From assembly GCA_937995535.1 (NCBI GenBank), contig CALKJU010000022.1:20408-84407 (forward strand): DNA of 64,000 bases, given 5' to 3'. Positions 6,291 to 15,138 of this stretch are shown in pieces; the first letter of the stretch is position 1, and each line of letters opens with the position of its first letter. Made by a program: the position numbers and the translations under genes. Under the pieces are notes generated by a model. It saw only the letters and a program-made list of their open reading frames with translations, was not told the origin of the DNA and ran no database searches. This DNA is from an uncultured Alphaproteobacteria bacterium. Its GTDB lineage: Bacteria > Pseudomonadota > Alphaproteobacteria > Geminicoccales > Geminicoccaceae.

Positions 6291-8276
6291 TCAGAACGCC
6301 GGCACGCCGACCTCGGGGAACAGGTCGTGCCCGGGCCAGGAAGCGGCCGGCAGGGCCGCGACCTCGGGGTAGATATCCGGCAGCGCCGGGCCGTTCCCGA
6401 ACAGGGCTATGCCCCAGTTGTCGCTGCGCCAGAGGATGCTCGACGCCACGCCCGGCATCCCGCCGCCGTGGCGGACACCGAACTGACCGCCGCCGGCGTC
6501 GAACCGGTCCCAGCCGTTGGCGTAGCTGACGCCCGGCACGAAGGGCTGGACGGTCCACATCTGGTCGAGCGCCGCCTGGCGCAGCACCGGGCTCGCGTCG
6601 CCGCGGTCGAGGGAGGCCAGGATCTTGGCGTAGTCGCAGGGCGCCATGCACCAGCCGCCGAAGGCGTCGAACAGGCGCAGGTCCTCGCCGCCATAGGCCA
6701 AGGGCACGAGCTGGCGCGGCCCGTCGACCGGCCCGCCGGTAGCGCTCGGCACGACGCGCAGGTCCGGGCCGTTGCCGTCATTGTCGTGCTGACGGGCGAC
6801 GCCGGGCGGCTGCTCGCCGATCATGGTCCGCGCCCGGTGCGGCCGGGTCAGCCCCAGCGGCGCCATGATCCGCTGCCGGACGAAGCTGACATAGCCGATC
6901 TGCGCCACCCGCTCGATGATCAGCCCGAGGAGCAGGTAGCCGAGATTGCTGTAGGCGTACTGCGTGCCCGGCGTGAACTGCAGCGGCTGGCTGAGCTGGT
7001 AGCGAGCCATCTGCTCGCGCGTCACCGGCAGGAAGGCCTGGCCGAACGCCTTGGCCACGTCCTCGAGCGGGGCGAGGTCGTAGACCTTGGCGCGATCCCA
7101 GCCGGCGGTATGGGTCAGCAGGTGATGGACCGTGATCTGGTCCATCTGCGCCGCGATGCTGCGCCCCGGCGGTGGCTGGAGCTTCAGCAGCGCCTGCATC
7201 TTGTCGGTGAGCTGCAGGCGGCCCTGCTGGATCAGCAGGTGGATCGCCATGGCCGTGATCGGCTTGCTGCAGCTCGCGATGCGGAACATCGTGGTCGGCT
7301 GGGTCAGCGGGTAGCCGGGCTCGGCCCAGGTGTAGCCGCGGGCGTGGACCAGCCGGCCGGCGCGCGTGATCGCCACCGCGCAGGCGCGCGTGCCGCTCTC
7401 GCGCATCACCTCCGCGATCTTCTTGTCGACCGCCTGGAACGCCGCCACGGAGGTACCGGTCATGGTGAGCTGCCGCTCGACCGGCCGCTCGCGCTTGACG
7501 AACAGACAGGCGAAGCGCGTCTCGGCGCCCTTGCCGCCACCCTGGACGTAGAGCGGGAAGTAGCCCTGCTGCCACCAGGTGTTGACCTCCTGCTGGTAGC
7601 CGGCGCTGGTCATGTTGTGCCGCGCGATCCAGGGGCCGATGTCGCCGTCGCGGAACAGCGACAGGAACCGCCCGTCGGGGCTGACCGTTACCAGCCCCGG
7701 CCACGCCCACTGCGCCGTCTGCGCGTTGAAGCGCTGTTGGTAGAGCGCGGCGCTGTCGCCGGCGAGCCCGTCCACGTTCCACAGGACGCCTTCCGGGTTC
7801 GGGTCGAGCACGAGCGCGTACCGCCGCTCGCCGGGGTCACCGAACACGCTGATCCAGCGCGGGATCCAGCGCTTGCGCTGGGCCTCGCGCAGCCAATGCT
7901 CGATGGTCGAGCTGCTGTCGACGTTCCCCGAGACGAGATAGTGCCGGGTCAACGAGACCCCGTGCGGCGACTTCTCCATGACCGCGGCATAGACCGGGTT
8001 GGCGGCCGGGCCGCTCGCCGCGAGGATCGTCGGGCTGAACCCCTTGGCCGCCCATTGCTCGAAGAAGGCCTGAAAGCCGTTGCGATCGGTGCCGTGGATG
8101 CCGACGAACGGCGGGCCGGCGCGCTTGACCCACACCGAAGCGTAGCGCGGGCTCGCCCGATCGCCATAGACGCTCAGGCAGATCGGCCGATAGCCCTGCG
8201 GAACGAACTCGTTCCAGTGCTGCTGGTGCCCATCGTGGCTGACATCGTGGCGCGCGATGACGGTAGCGTTCGACAA
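6291..8276 (-). CDS. Serine hydrolase (beta-lactamase/class C fold) with five N-terminal tandem repeats
   Basis: A 661-residue protein. Residues 1-270 are five divergent repeats of about 50 residues, each with a pattern like GYRPICLSVYG..PRYASVWVKR. They resemble the bacterial tandem repeat domain (BTRD1) seen at the N-terminus of polyglycine-hydrolase-like proteins. Residues 280-661 are a class C beta-lactamase/DD-peptidase domain with nucleophile S335 in S-C-S-K338, YSN at 442-444 and HGGG at 603-606. All three catalytic motifs are intact. It starts at TTG, with GAGGAGGG just upstream. No signal peptide is visible, which is odd for this enzyme class. Substrate unknown: a peptide or ester hydrolase is more likely than a beta-lactamase. 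Confidence 0.85.
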   Translation of the reverse strand: MSNATVIARHDVSHDGHQQHWNEFVPQGYRPICLSVYGDRASPRYASVWVKRAGPPFVGIHGTDRNGFQAFFEQWAAKGFSPTILAASGPAANPVYAAVMEKSPHGVSLTRHYLVSGNVDSSSTIEHWLREAQRKRWIPRWISVFGDPGERRYALVLDPNPEGVLWNVDGLAGDSAALYQQRFNAQTAQWAWPGLVTVSPDGRFLSLFRDGDIGPWIARHNMTSAGYQQEVNTWWQQGYFPLYVQGGGKGAETRFACLFVKRERPVERQLTMTGTSVAAFQAVDKKIAEVMRESGTRACAVAITRAGRLVHARGYTWAEPGYPLTQPTTMFRIASCSKPITAMAIHLLIQQGRLQLTDKMQALLKLQPPPGRSIAAQMDQITVHHLLTHTAGWDRAKVYDLAPLEDVAKAFGQAFLPVTREQMARYQLSQPLQFTPGTQYAYSNLGYLLLGLIIERVAQIGYVSFVRQRIMAPLGLTRPHRARTMIGEQPPGVARQHDNDGNGPDLRVVPSATGGPVDGPRQLVPLAYGGEDLRLFDAFGGWCMAPCDYAKILASLDRGDASPVLRQAALDQMWTVQPFVPGVSYANGWDRFDAGGGQFGVRHGGGMPGVASSILWRSDNWGIALFGNGPALPDIYPEVAALPAASWPGHDLFPEVGVPAF

Positions 8277-8435
8277 GGTGCCCTCCTCTGCGGGTCGGCC
8301 CCGGCGCCGTCACCGCGACGGCTCGGGCAGGCCCGGAGGACACATTAAACCATAGGTTGAATCAGCAGTGATGGCTTTCTCGCGTCGCGGCACGGGTGTC
8401 GGCCGGGCGAGCCCGCCAGCCGTCGCCGCGGATCG

Positions 8436-8470
8436 GGAACCCGGCGCGTGGCGCCGCCGCGCCGGGTTCC
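8436..8470 (-). terminator. Hairpin downstream of the small secreted protein gene
   Basis: A perfect 13-bp inverted repeat, GGAACCCGGCGCG (8436-8448) and CGCGCCGGGTTCC (8458-8470), with a 9-base loop. It begins 20 bp after the stop of the minus-strand gene at 8491. No U-run follows it in that direction, so it may act as an RNA 3'-end stabiliser or a weak terminator. Confidence 0.5.
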
Positions 8471-8490
8471 GTCAGCTCACGCGGGCGACG

Positions 8491-8994
8491 TCAGTTGGCG
8501 CCACCGCGGGGACCGGCCATCTCGGCGCTCCCGGCCTTGCGCGCCTGCGCGGCGAGGATGCCGGGGCCGGTGACCGGCGTGCAGCTGGCCGGGCGGCTGA
8601 TCTGCATCGTGAAGTCCGCGTTCACCGCAGACCCGGCAAAGTGCGAGAGCGTGAGGATGTACCAGCCACGCACGTCGGTCTGGGCATTGATCCGCGGCCG
8701 CAGACTGCCGTTGCTGTCGTCGTCCTGCCAGACGCGGCCCGATGGCGACACGAGCGTCGCCTCGAGGTCCGCACCTTGACTGGTGACGGCGACTCGCAGG
8801 CAGGAGCCGCCGCCGGTCGCGAACACCTGCGCCACCCACGGATCGCGGTTCTGGTTCGCGTTGAACTCGACCGAACCGTTCACCGTGGCCGTGCCGCTCC
8901 CCGGCGAGAAGATCTTCGAGCCGGCCCAGGCATCGGTCGAGGCCGTGGCCAGAGACGCGGCACCGATGGCCGCGAAGACCAGAGACTTCCTCAT
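8491..8994 (-). CDS. Small secreted protein of unknown function, PPC-like beta-sandwich
   Basis: A 167-residue protein with a clear Sec signal peptide (MRKSLVFAAIGAASLATAS, cleaved near DAWAG). ATG 8994 is chosen because the signal peptide begins there. The mature part looks all-beta: FSPGSGTATVNGSVEFNAN, VFATGGGSCLRVAVTSQGADL, EATLVSPSGRVWQDDDSN and WYILTLSHFAG. The order of strands and the D-x-D-x-N turn recall the pre-peptidase C-terminal (PPC) domain, but the similarity is weak. It has two cysteines that could form one disulfide. Transcribed alone. Function not recognised. Confidence 0.75.
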   Translation of the reverse strand: MRKSLVFAAIGAASLATASTDAWAGSKIFSPGSGTATVNGSVEFNANQNRDPWVAQVFATGGGSCLRVAVTSQGADLEATLVSPSGRVWQDDDSNGSLRPRINAQTDVRGWYILTLSHFAGSAVNADFTMQISRPASCTPVTGPGILAAQARKAGSAEMAGPRGGAN

Positions 8995-9391
8995 GTGCGT
9001 CTGTCCTGTGAACAGCGGGGTCAAGGTCCCCGCGCCCGCCAAGAGGCTGTCGCCTTTTTCGTGTTGACCGAAGCGACCCGCTCCGGCAGCCGGACTCTGG
9101 CAGGTTGCCCGAATTTCGCGAGGGCGATTTTTTACGGTGCTGTGATGCACATCGCTGCGTAAAGGTCGACATGCCTTAACTTGGGTGATTTTTGTTGCTG
9201 GTTTGGTTCCAGCCGCGATCGGGCTCCGGACCCCTGATCGATATTCATCAGCTTCGATTCACGTCTGGGTTGCGACTAGCGGCCGCAGGCGCAGGAATCG
9301 GCGCGTCGCTACGCGGTCCCTGCGCTGCTCCTTCCGGCCGCTCGCCGCCCCGCTTGCCTTGTGCCCGGCGCTTGCGCCAAGCCGGTGGCCC
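8995..9391. other. 397-bp intergenic region between a divergent gene pair
   Basis: Separates the secreted-protein gene (minus) from murJ (plus), so it should carry both promoters. Its central part (about 9040-9260) is less GC-rich than the rest, with runs such as GGCGATTTTTTACGG and GGTGATTTTTGTTGC. An open frame extends upstream of murJ to about 9185, but it encodes a low-complexity peptide without homology to MurJ. I see no RNA gene, repeat or convincing -35/-10 pair. Confidence 0.6.
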
Positions 9392-10921
9392 ATGTCGCTC
9401 CTCCGCGCCGCCGCGACCGTCGGCTCGCTGACCCTGCTCTCGCGTGTCGCCGGCTTCGTCCGCGACATGCTGATCGCCGCCTTCCTCGGCGCCGGCGCCC
9501 TGGCCGACGCCTTCTTCGTCAGCTTCAAGCTCGCCAACTTCCTCCGCCGGCTGCTCGGCGAGGGCGCCTTCAACGCGGGCTTCGTGCCGCTGCTCGCGCG
9601 CACGCTCGAGGGCGAGGGCCAGGCCGCCGGCCGGCGCTTCGTCGAGGAGGCCTTCGCGGTCATGGCGACGGTCCTGCTCGTCCTGGTCCTCGCCGTCGAG
9701 CTGGTCATGCCGTGGTTCATCCGCGCGCTGGCCCCCGGCTTCGCGCCCGGCACCTTGCGCTACGCGGCCGCGGTCGAGTTGACCCGCCTGACCTTCCCCT
9801 ACACGCTCTTCATCTGCCTCGTGGCGCTGGTGAGCGGCGTGCTGAACACGATCGGCCGCTTCGCCGCCGCCACCTTCGTCCAGGTGCTCCTCAACCTCGT
9901 GCTGATTGCGGCGCTCCTGCTCGCCGTCTCGCAGGGCTGGTCGGTGGCGCACGCGCTGGCCTGGGGGATCGCGGTGGCCGGCGTGGTCCAGCTCGCCTGG
10001 GTGCTGCTCGCCGCGGCCCGTGCCGGGATGGCGCTGCGCCCGCGCCTGCCGCGCGTCACCCCCCGCATCCGCCGGCTGTTCGCGCTGGTCCTGCCCGGCA
10101 CGCTCGGCGCCGGCGTGGCGCAGATCAACCTGCTGATCGACACCTGGTTCGCCTCGACGCTGCCGGAGGGTGCTCCCTCCTACCTGTTCTACGCCGACCG
10201 GCTGAACCAGCTCCCCTTGGGCGTGATCGGCATCGCGCTGGGCACGGCGCTTCTGCCGCTGCTCGCCCGCCATCTGCGCGCCGGGCGCAGCGAGCACGCG
10301 ACCCACGCCTTCAGCCGCGCCATCGAGGTGGCACTCCTGCTCACCTTGCCCTGCGCCGTGGCGCTGGTCGTCTCGGCCGAGCCGATCATCCGTGCCCTGT
10401 TCGAGCGCGGCGCGTTCACCGCCGCGGACACCGTGGCGACGGCCGGGGCGCTGGCCGCCTTCTCGCTCGGCCTGCCGGCCTACGTCCTGATCAAGGTGCT
10501 CGCCCCGGCGTTCTTCGCCCGCGAGGACACGCGCACGCCGGTCAAGGTCGCGATCCTCTGCCTGATCAGCAACGTGCTCCTGATCCTGGTCCTGATCGGC
10601 CCGCTGGCCCATGTCGGCATCGCGCTCGCCACCGCGCTCTCCAACTGGCTCAACGCGCTCCTGCTCGCCTGGCTGCACTGGCGCGGCCGGCACCTCGCGG
10701 TCGATGCGCGGCTGCGCCGCCGCCTCCTGCCGATGCTCGCCGCCGCGGCGCTGATGGGCCTCGCCTTGTGGCTGGCCGAGCGCCTGCTGCTCGGGCTCGG
10801 CCCGCTGCCGCTCCTGGCCGCGCTGGTCGCCACCGGCGCCGTCGTCTACGCCGTCGCGGTGCAGCTCCTCGGCGCCGCCGACCATCGCGAGCTGCGCGCG
10901 ATGCTCCGCCGTCAGGCTTGA
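9392..10921 (+). CDS. murJ: Lipid II flippase MurJ (MviN)
   Basis: A 509-residue polytopic membrane protein of the MOP superfamily that flips lipid II across the inner membrane during peptidoglycan synthesis. It has about 14 hydrophobic helices. Hallmarks are [25 protein letters not shown] at the N-terminus, the [22 protein letters not shown] loop, [19 protein letters not shown], and [15 protein letters not shown] residues (here [14 protein letters not shown]). Length is normal. ATG 9392 puts the conserved first helix at the N-terminus. 62 bp separate it from trpS, with which it is probably cotranscribed, an order seen in many alphaproteobacteria. Confidence 0.97.
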   Translation: MSLLRAAATVGSLTLLSRVAGFVRDMLIAAFLGAGALADAFFVSFKLANFLRRLLGEGAFNAGFVPLLARTLEGEGQAAGRRFVEEAFAVMATVLLVLVLAVELVMPWFIRALAPGFAPGTLRYAAAVELTRLTFPYTLFICLVALVSGVLNTIGRFAAATFVQVLLNLVLIAALLLAVSQGWSVAHALAWGIAVAGVVQLAWVLLAAARAGMALRPRLPRVTPRIRRLFALVLPGTLGAGVAQINLLIDTWFASTLPEGAPSYLFYADRLNQLPLGVIGIALGTALLPLLARHLRAGRSEHATHAFSRAIEVALLLTLPCAVALVVSAEPIIRALFERGAFTAADTVATAGALAAFSLGLPAYVLIKVLAPAFFAREDTRTPVKVAILCLISNVLLILVLIGPLAHVGIALATALSNWLNALLLAWLHWRGRHLAVDARLRRRLLPMLAAAALMGLALWLAERLLLGLGPLPLLAALVATGAVVYAVAVQLLGAADHRELRAMLRRQA

Positions 10922-10983
10922 CGGCGGCCGCGCCAGCGGCCACCTGCGGCCGGTCCGTTTCCCGCGCGAGGTGGCAGCAGGCG

Positions 10984-11979
10984 ATGCAGGGCCGCGTGTT
11001 CTCCGGAATCCAGCCGACCAGCGGCATCCACCTCGGCAACTATCTCGGTGCCATCCGCAACTGGGTGACGATGCAGGCGAGCTACGACTGCATCTACTGC
11101 ATCGTCGACCTGCACGCGCTGACGGCACTGCACGATCCGGCCGAGATGCGCGCCAACACCCGCGAGGTCGCGGCCGCGCTGCTGGCGTCGGGCATCGACC
11201 CCGCGCGCAGCATCCTGTTCGTCCAGAGCCACGTCCCGGCGCACCCGCAGCTCGCCTGGGTGTTCAACTGCGTGACGCCGATGGGCTGGCTCAACAAGAT
11301 GACCCAGTTCAAGGAGAAGGCCGGCAAGGACCGCGAGGGCGCGCCGGTCGGCCTGTTCGACTACCCGGTCCTCCAGGCGGCCGACATCCTGGCCTACAAG
11401 GCGACCCATGTCCCGGTCGGCGAGGACCAGAAGCAGCATCTCGAGCTGTCGCGCAACATCGCCGGCGCCTTCAACCGCAAGTTCGGCGTCGAGTTCTTCC
11501 CGCTCCCCGAGCCGATGATCCTCGGCGAGGCGACCCGGGTCATGTCGCTGCGCGACGGCACCAAGAAGATGAGCAAGTCCGACCCATCGGAGATGTCGCG
11601 GATCAGCCTCGTCGACGACGCCGACACGATCGCGCTCAAGATCCGCCGCGCCAAGTCCGACAGCATCCTGGGCATCGCCTACGATCCCGAGAACCGGCCG
11701 GAGGCGTCGAACCTGCTCGTGATCTACGCTGCGCTCGCCGGCCGGCCGCGGGCCGAGGTCGAGGCCGAGCTGGTCTCGACCAGCTTCTCCGACTTCAAGA
11801 GCCGCTTGGCCGACCTCGCCGTGGCGAAGCTGTCGCCGATCGCCGCCGAGATGCGGCGGATCGCGGCGGATCCGGGTTACATCGACGGTGTGCTGCGCGA
11901 CGGGGCGGCCCGCGCCGCCGCCATCGCCGCGCCGATCCTCGCCGAGACCTACCGTATCGTCGGCTTTCTGGAGCCCTGA
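10984..11979 (+). CDS. trpS: Tryptophanyl-tRNA synthetase
   Basis: Class I aminoacyl-tRNA synthetase that charges tRNA-Trp, 331 residues, the usual size for the short bacterial form. The HIGH-equivalent is [11 protein letters not shown] near residue 12. The KMSKS loop (KKMSKSDPS) is near residue 195. [14 protein letters not shown] and [13 protein letters not shown] line the tryptophan and ATP pockets. ATG 10984 gives the standard [12 protein letters not shown] start. The frame is open much further upstream, but only as the out-of-frame shadow of murJ. Confidence 0.98.
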   Translation: MQGRVFSGIQPTSGIHLGNYLGAIRNWVTMQASYDCIYCIVDLHALTALHDPAEMRANTREVAAALLASGIDPARSILFVQSHVPAHPQLAWVFNCVTPMGWLNKMTQFKEKAGKDREGAPVGLFDYPVLQAADILAYKATHVPVGEDQKQHLELSRNIAGAFNRKFGVEFFPLPEPMILGEATRVMSLRDGTKKMSKSDPSEMSRISLVDDADTIALKIRRAKSDSILGIAYDPENRPEASNLLVIYAALAGRPRAEVEAELVSTSFSDFKSRLADLAVAKLSPIAAEMRRIAADPGYIDGVLRDGAARAAAIAAPILAETYRIVGFLEP

Positions 11980-12009
11980 GCGCGGGGCGTCCGACCGGGA
12001 GGAGACAGC

Positions 12010-12966
12010 ATGGCCAGCGAGACCCTGCCCGATGCCGCCCCGCCGCGTGGCCGGCTGCTGCGCCGCCTGCTCTGGGTTCTGGTCGCCCTGGTGGCGCTCG
12101 TCCTCGTCTATTATGTCGGCGGTGCCGCCTACTTCCATCGGATCGACGACGATCCGGCGTTCGGCCGGTCGGTCGAGGTGCCGGAGGGCGGCAGCCGCGC
12201 CGTCGCCGTCGCCGCGGCCCTGGTCGAGCGCGAGGTCGAGACCTATCGCTGGGTCGCCAACGACCCGTTCTTCCAGCCGGCCTGGATCCTCGACAACATG
12301 CCGAGCTTCCAGACCGGCATCGTCTACGGCGTGTCGCGCTTCGCGGTCGAGCTGACCGACCATCTGGCCCGGGTCCGGGGCGCCTCGCAGGTCGACCCGG
12401 ACGCCGACGGCGCCGCCGGCCGGCTGAAATATCCGGGCGACATCTGGTTCCTCGAATGGTCGCGGACGCCGGTCCAGCCGAGCTCGGAGAGCCAGTACCG
12501 CCGTGCGGTCGAGGACCTGCGCCGGTTCAACGACCGCCTCGCCCGCGGCCAGGCGGTCTTCGAGCGCCGCGCCGACAACCTGATCGCGACCCTCGAGCGG
12601 ATCGCCGCCGACACCGGCGGCTCGTCGGCCGCCTCGTTCGAGCAGATCGACAGCGGCGCCACCGTCTGGCTCGACTTCCACGCCGACAACCTGTTCTACG
12701 CCAACAAGGGGCGCATCTACGCTTACGCGCTGCTGCTCGAGGCCCTCGGCCAGGATTTCGCCGCGGTGATCGGCGAGCGCAACGTGCAGCGCAACTGGGA
12801 CGAGCTGGTGCGGACGTTCATGGCCGCGGCGGTGGTCCAGCCCTGGGTGGTATCGAACGGCGCGCTCGACAGCATGTGGCGTCCGAACCACCTCGCCGCC
12901 CAGGGCTTCCTGCTCCTGCGCGCCCGCTTCCAGCTCTACGAGGTCATCAATGTCCTGACCAAGTAG
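12010..12966 (+). CDS. DUF2333 family membrane-anchored protein
   Basis: A 318-residue protein with a cytoplasmic N-terminus, one transmembrane helix (about residues 22-45, LLWVLVALVALVLVYYV) and a large periplasmic domain. The rest matches DUF2333: EVPEGGSRAVAVAAALVERE, WVANDPFFQPAWILDNMPSFQ, the FLEWSRTPVQPSSE stretch and RARFQLYEVINVLTK at the end. The family is widespread in proteobacteria without an assigned function, and no catalytic motif is apparent. It has a strong GGGAGGAG before the ATG and follows trpS by 30 bp. Confidence 0.88.
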   Translation: MASETLPDAAPPRGRLLRRLLWVLVALVALVLVYYVGGAAYFHRIDDDPAFGRSVEVPEGGSRAVAVAAALVEREVETYRWVANDPFFQPAWILDNMPSFQTGIVYGVSRFAVELTDHLARVRGASQVDPDADGAAGRLKYPGDIWFLEWSRTPVQPSSESQYRRAVEDLRRFNDRLARGQAVFERRADNLIATLERIAADTGGSSAASFEQIDSGATVWLDFHADNLFYANKGRIYAYALLLEALGQDFAAVIGERNVQRNWDELVRTFMAAAVVQPWVVSNGALDSMWRPNHLAAQGFLLLRARFQLYEVINVLTK

Positions 12967-13027
12967 GCGCGCCTTGCGCGGACCCGGCGGCCGGACCATC
13001 TCTACGACGCACGCGTGGAGAGAGGCG

Positions 13028-13582
13028 ATGTTCATCCAGACCGAGCCGACGCCAAACCCGGCGACGCTCAAGTTCCTGCCCGGCCGGACCGTGATGGCCG
13101 AGGGCGTGGCCGAGCTGACCGATCCGGCCGAGGCGGAGCGTCTTTCGCCGCTCGCCCGCCGTCTGTTCGAGGTCGACGGGGTGACCGGGGTCTATCTCGG
13201 CAGCGACTTCATCAGCGTCACCAAGGCCGAGCCGGTCGACTGGCAGATCATCAAGCCGGCGCTGCTCGGCGCGATCATGGAGCATTTCCTGTCCGGCGAG
13301 CCGGTGGTCGCGCCCGAGGCCGTGCTGCGCACGGTCAGCGACGCCGAAGACGACGACACGGTGCGGCAGATCAAGGAGCTGATCGAGACCCGGGTCCGCC
13401 CGGCGGTCGCCCGCGACGGCGGCGACATCGTCTTCCAGGGCTTCGAGCGCGGTGTCGTCTATCTGCACCTGCGCGGCGCCTGCTCTGGCTGCCCGAGCTC
13501 GATCGTCACGCTCAAGAACGGCATCGAAAACCTGCTGAAGTACTACGTGCCCGAGGTGGTCGAGGTCCGCTCGATCGCCTGA
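13028..13582 (+). CDS. Nfu-type iron-sulfur cluster scaffold/carrier protein
   Basis: A 184-residue protein with an Nfu N-terminal domain (MFIQTEPTPNPATLKFLPG) and a C-terminal NifU-like domain whose CSGCPSS motif (cysteines near 152 and 155) binds the bridging 4Fe-4S cluster in the homodimer. It delivers clusters to apo-enzymes. ATG 13028 is preceded by GGAGAGAGG and gives the canonical start. An in-frame ATG 54 bp upstream would add a non-conserved tail. The downstream radical-SAM 4Fe-4S enzyme MiaB at 15778 is a typical client, although the link is only positional. Confidence 0.95.
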   Translation: MFIQTEPTPNPATLKFLPGRTVMAEGVAELTDPAEAERLSPLARRLFEVDGVTGVYLGSDFISVTKAEPVDWQIIKPALLGAIMEHFLSGEPVVAPEAVLRTVSDAEDDDTVRQIKELIETRVRPAVARDGGDIVFQGFERGVVYLHLRGACSGCPSSIVTLKNGIENLLKYYVPEVVEVRSIA

Positions 13583-13603
13583 GGCGCTGCAAGTCCCACC
13601 CGC

Positions 13604-14233
13604 GTGCGCCTGCTGGCCTTTGACACGGCGCTCGGGGCGTGCTCCGTCGCCTGTTGTGACGATGACCGTACGGTGGCCGCGCGGCGCGAGCCGATGGCGG
13701 TCGGGCAGGCGGAGCGGCTGGTGCCGATGATCGCCGAGGTGATGCGTGAGGCGGGCTGGAGCTGGAGCGAGGTCGAGCTGCTCGCGGTGACGCTCGGGCC
13801 GGGCACCTTCACCGGCATCCGCGTCGGCATCGCCGCGGCGCGTGGTCTCGCACTCGCCACCGGCCGCCCGTGCCTCGGGGTCTCGACCCAGGAGGCGATG
13901 GCGGCGGCGCTGGGGCCGGGCCACGCGCTGCTCTGCGTCGTCGCGGGTCGCCAGGGCACCTCCTACGCGCAGCCCTTCGCGGCCGATGGCGCGCCGCTCG
14001 GCCCGCCGCAGGCGACCCGCGCTGCGGACCTTGATGTCCTGCGTCCCGATGCCGCGGTCCTGATCGAGGATGCGGACCTCGTCGACGGCCCGGCGGTCGC
14101 CACGGCCGCGCTGCGCCGCCTGCGCGCAGGCGAGGTGCCGGTCGCCGGCACGGCGTTGCGGCCGCTCTATCTGCGCGACGCCGACGCCCGCCCCGACGCC
14201 GGTCGCCCCCTGGTCGGTGGCCCGTCTCGGTGA
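13604..14233 (+). CDS. tsaB: tRNA threonylcarbamoyladenosine biosynthesis protein TsaB
   Basis: A 209-residue ASKHA-fold protein, partner of TsaD and TsaE in making t6A37 of ANN-decoding tRNAs. It starts RLLAFDTALGACSVACCDD and has the family motif LAVTLGPGTFTGIRVGIAAARGLAL. Being TsaB, it lacks the metal-binding histidines of TsaD. The start is GTG. It is followed 11 bp later by rimI, the classic tsaB-rimI pairing. Confidence 0.95.
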   Translation: MRLLAFDTALGACSVACCDDDRTVAARREPMAVGQAERLVPMIAEVMREAGWSWSEVELLAVTLGPGTFTGIRVGIAAARGLALATGRPCLGVSTQEAMAAALGPGHALLCVVAGRQGTSYAQPFAADGAPLGPPQATRAADLDVLRPDAAVLIEDADLVDGPAVATAALRRLRAGEVPVAGTALRPLYLRDADARPDAGRPLVGGPSR

Positions 14234-14244
14234 GCCGCTGAGCG

Positions 14245-14775
14245 ATGCTCGCCCACTCACGGATCGCTACCGTATCAGTGCGCACCGCCGGGCCGTTCGA
14301 TCTCGGCCGGCTGTCGCGGCTGCACCGGAGCTGTTTCGAGGAGGCGTGGAGCCGTTCCGATCTCGCGCACCTGCTGGCCCTGCCCGGCGGTTTCGGCCTG
14401 ATCGCCCGGCTCCACGAGGGCGGGTTCTACGGCCTCGACGCGCTGCGCGGGGTCGGCTTCGCCCTGTGCCGGGTGGTCCGCGACGAGAGCGAGCTGCTGT
14501 CGATCGGTGTCCTGCCGGCGCAGCGCCATCGCGGTGTCGCCCGCGCGCTGATGCGCCACAGCATGGAGCGCTGCCTGCGGCAGGGCGCCAACGTCATGTT
14601 CCTCGAGGTCGCGGTCGACAATCTCGCGGCGCAGCGCCTCTACGGCGAGATGGGCTTCGAGCAGGTCGGCAGTCGGCCCGACTACTATCAGCGCGCCGAC
14701 GGTGCCCGGGTCGGCGCGCTCACCATGCGCTGCGACCTCGTCCAGGCCTGCGGTGTCCTGACACCCGCAGGGTGA
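14245..14775 (+). CDS. rimI: Ribosomal protein S18-alanine N-acetyltransferase-like GNAT protein RimI
   Basis: A 176-residue GNAT acetyltransferase. The acetyl-CoA loop is VLPAQRHRGVARALM (R/Q-x-x-G-x-G/A type) following the beta-4 segment ELLSIGVLPA. FLEVAVDNLAAQRLYGEMGFEQVGSRPDYY is the C-terminal N-x-x-A-x-x-L-Y-x-x-x-G-F block typical of RimI. Position directly after tsaB supports RimI over an unrelated GNAT. It is slightly longer than E. coli RimI (148 residues), mainly at the N-terminus and at a short C-terminal tail. Confidence 0.9.
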   Translation: MLAHSRIATVSVRTAGPFDLGRLSRLHRSCFEEAWSRSDLAHLLALPGGFGLIARLHEGGFYGLDALRGVGFALCRVVRDESELLSIGVLPAQRHRGVARALMRHSMERCLRQGANVMFLEVAVDNLAAQRLYGEMGFEQVGSRPDYYQRADGARVGALTMRCDLVQACGVLTPAG

Positions 14776-14791
14776 GCGGCGAACCGCCCGG

Positions 14792-15025
14792 CTAGGCGCG
14801 CCGGATCACCAGCTCGTAGAGGTCCTCGCCGATACCCTGCAGGCTCAGCACCTCGTGGCCATGGTCGCGGACGGCGCGCGGGACGTTGTCGAGCGGCTCG
14901 CCGCCGCGCAGGCGAATAGAGGCGGTCTCGCCAGGCGCCATGCGCTCCAGAAGCAGCTTGGCGCGGACGAAGGTCATCGGGCAGACCTCGCCGGTGATGT
15001 CGAGCTCGTAATCGGCCCGGCGCAC
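14792..15025 (-). CDS. TusA-like sulfur carrier protein
   Basis: A 77-residue protein of the TusA/SirA family: YELDITGEVCPMTFVRAKL carries the single persulfide-forming cysteine (C15) in the family's C-P-x-P-like motif, here CPM. The rest has the expected two-layer sandwich (LRGGEPLDNVPRAVRDHGHEV). The family passes sulfur to tRNA thiolation, molybdenum cofactor synthesis or sulfur oxidation. The exact job is not decided by sequence. Divergent from mucR with a 113-bp shared promoter region. Confidence 0.9.
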   Translation of the reverse strand: MRRADYELDITGEVCPMTFVRAKLLLERMAPGETASIRLRGGEPLDNVPRAVRDHGHEVLSLQGIGEDLYELVIRRA

Positions 15026-15063
15026 GCTACTTTCCTCTTTTCTTCGTCAGCGCGAGAAAGCGC

Positions 15064-15091
15064 TTGCGGACGTCAACGGCGCCAATATATG
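15064..15091 (+). promoter_or_regulatory. Predicted housekeeping promoter of mucR
   Basis: TTGCGG (15064-15069), 16 bases, then TATATG (15086-15091) ahead of the mucR ATG at 15139. Just upstream is a T-rich segment (TTTCCTCTTTTCTTCG, from about 15034). MucR proteins bind AT-rich DNA and are known to autoregulate, so this is a plausible autoregulatory site. It is a visual match only. Confidence 0.5.
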
Positions 15092-15138
15092 TCTCCGGTC
15101 GGTCATTGTCCCCATCGGCACGAAGGTGAAAGCGCCAG

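Noticed and set aside
9361..10983. In-frame N-terminal extension of trpS running through murJ
   Set aside because: The translation is a shadow of murJ in another frame. The standard TrpS start is at 10984.
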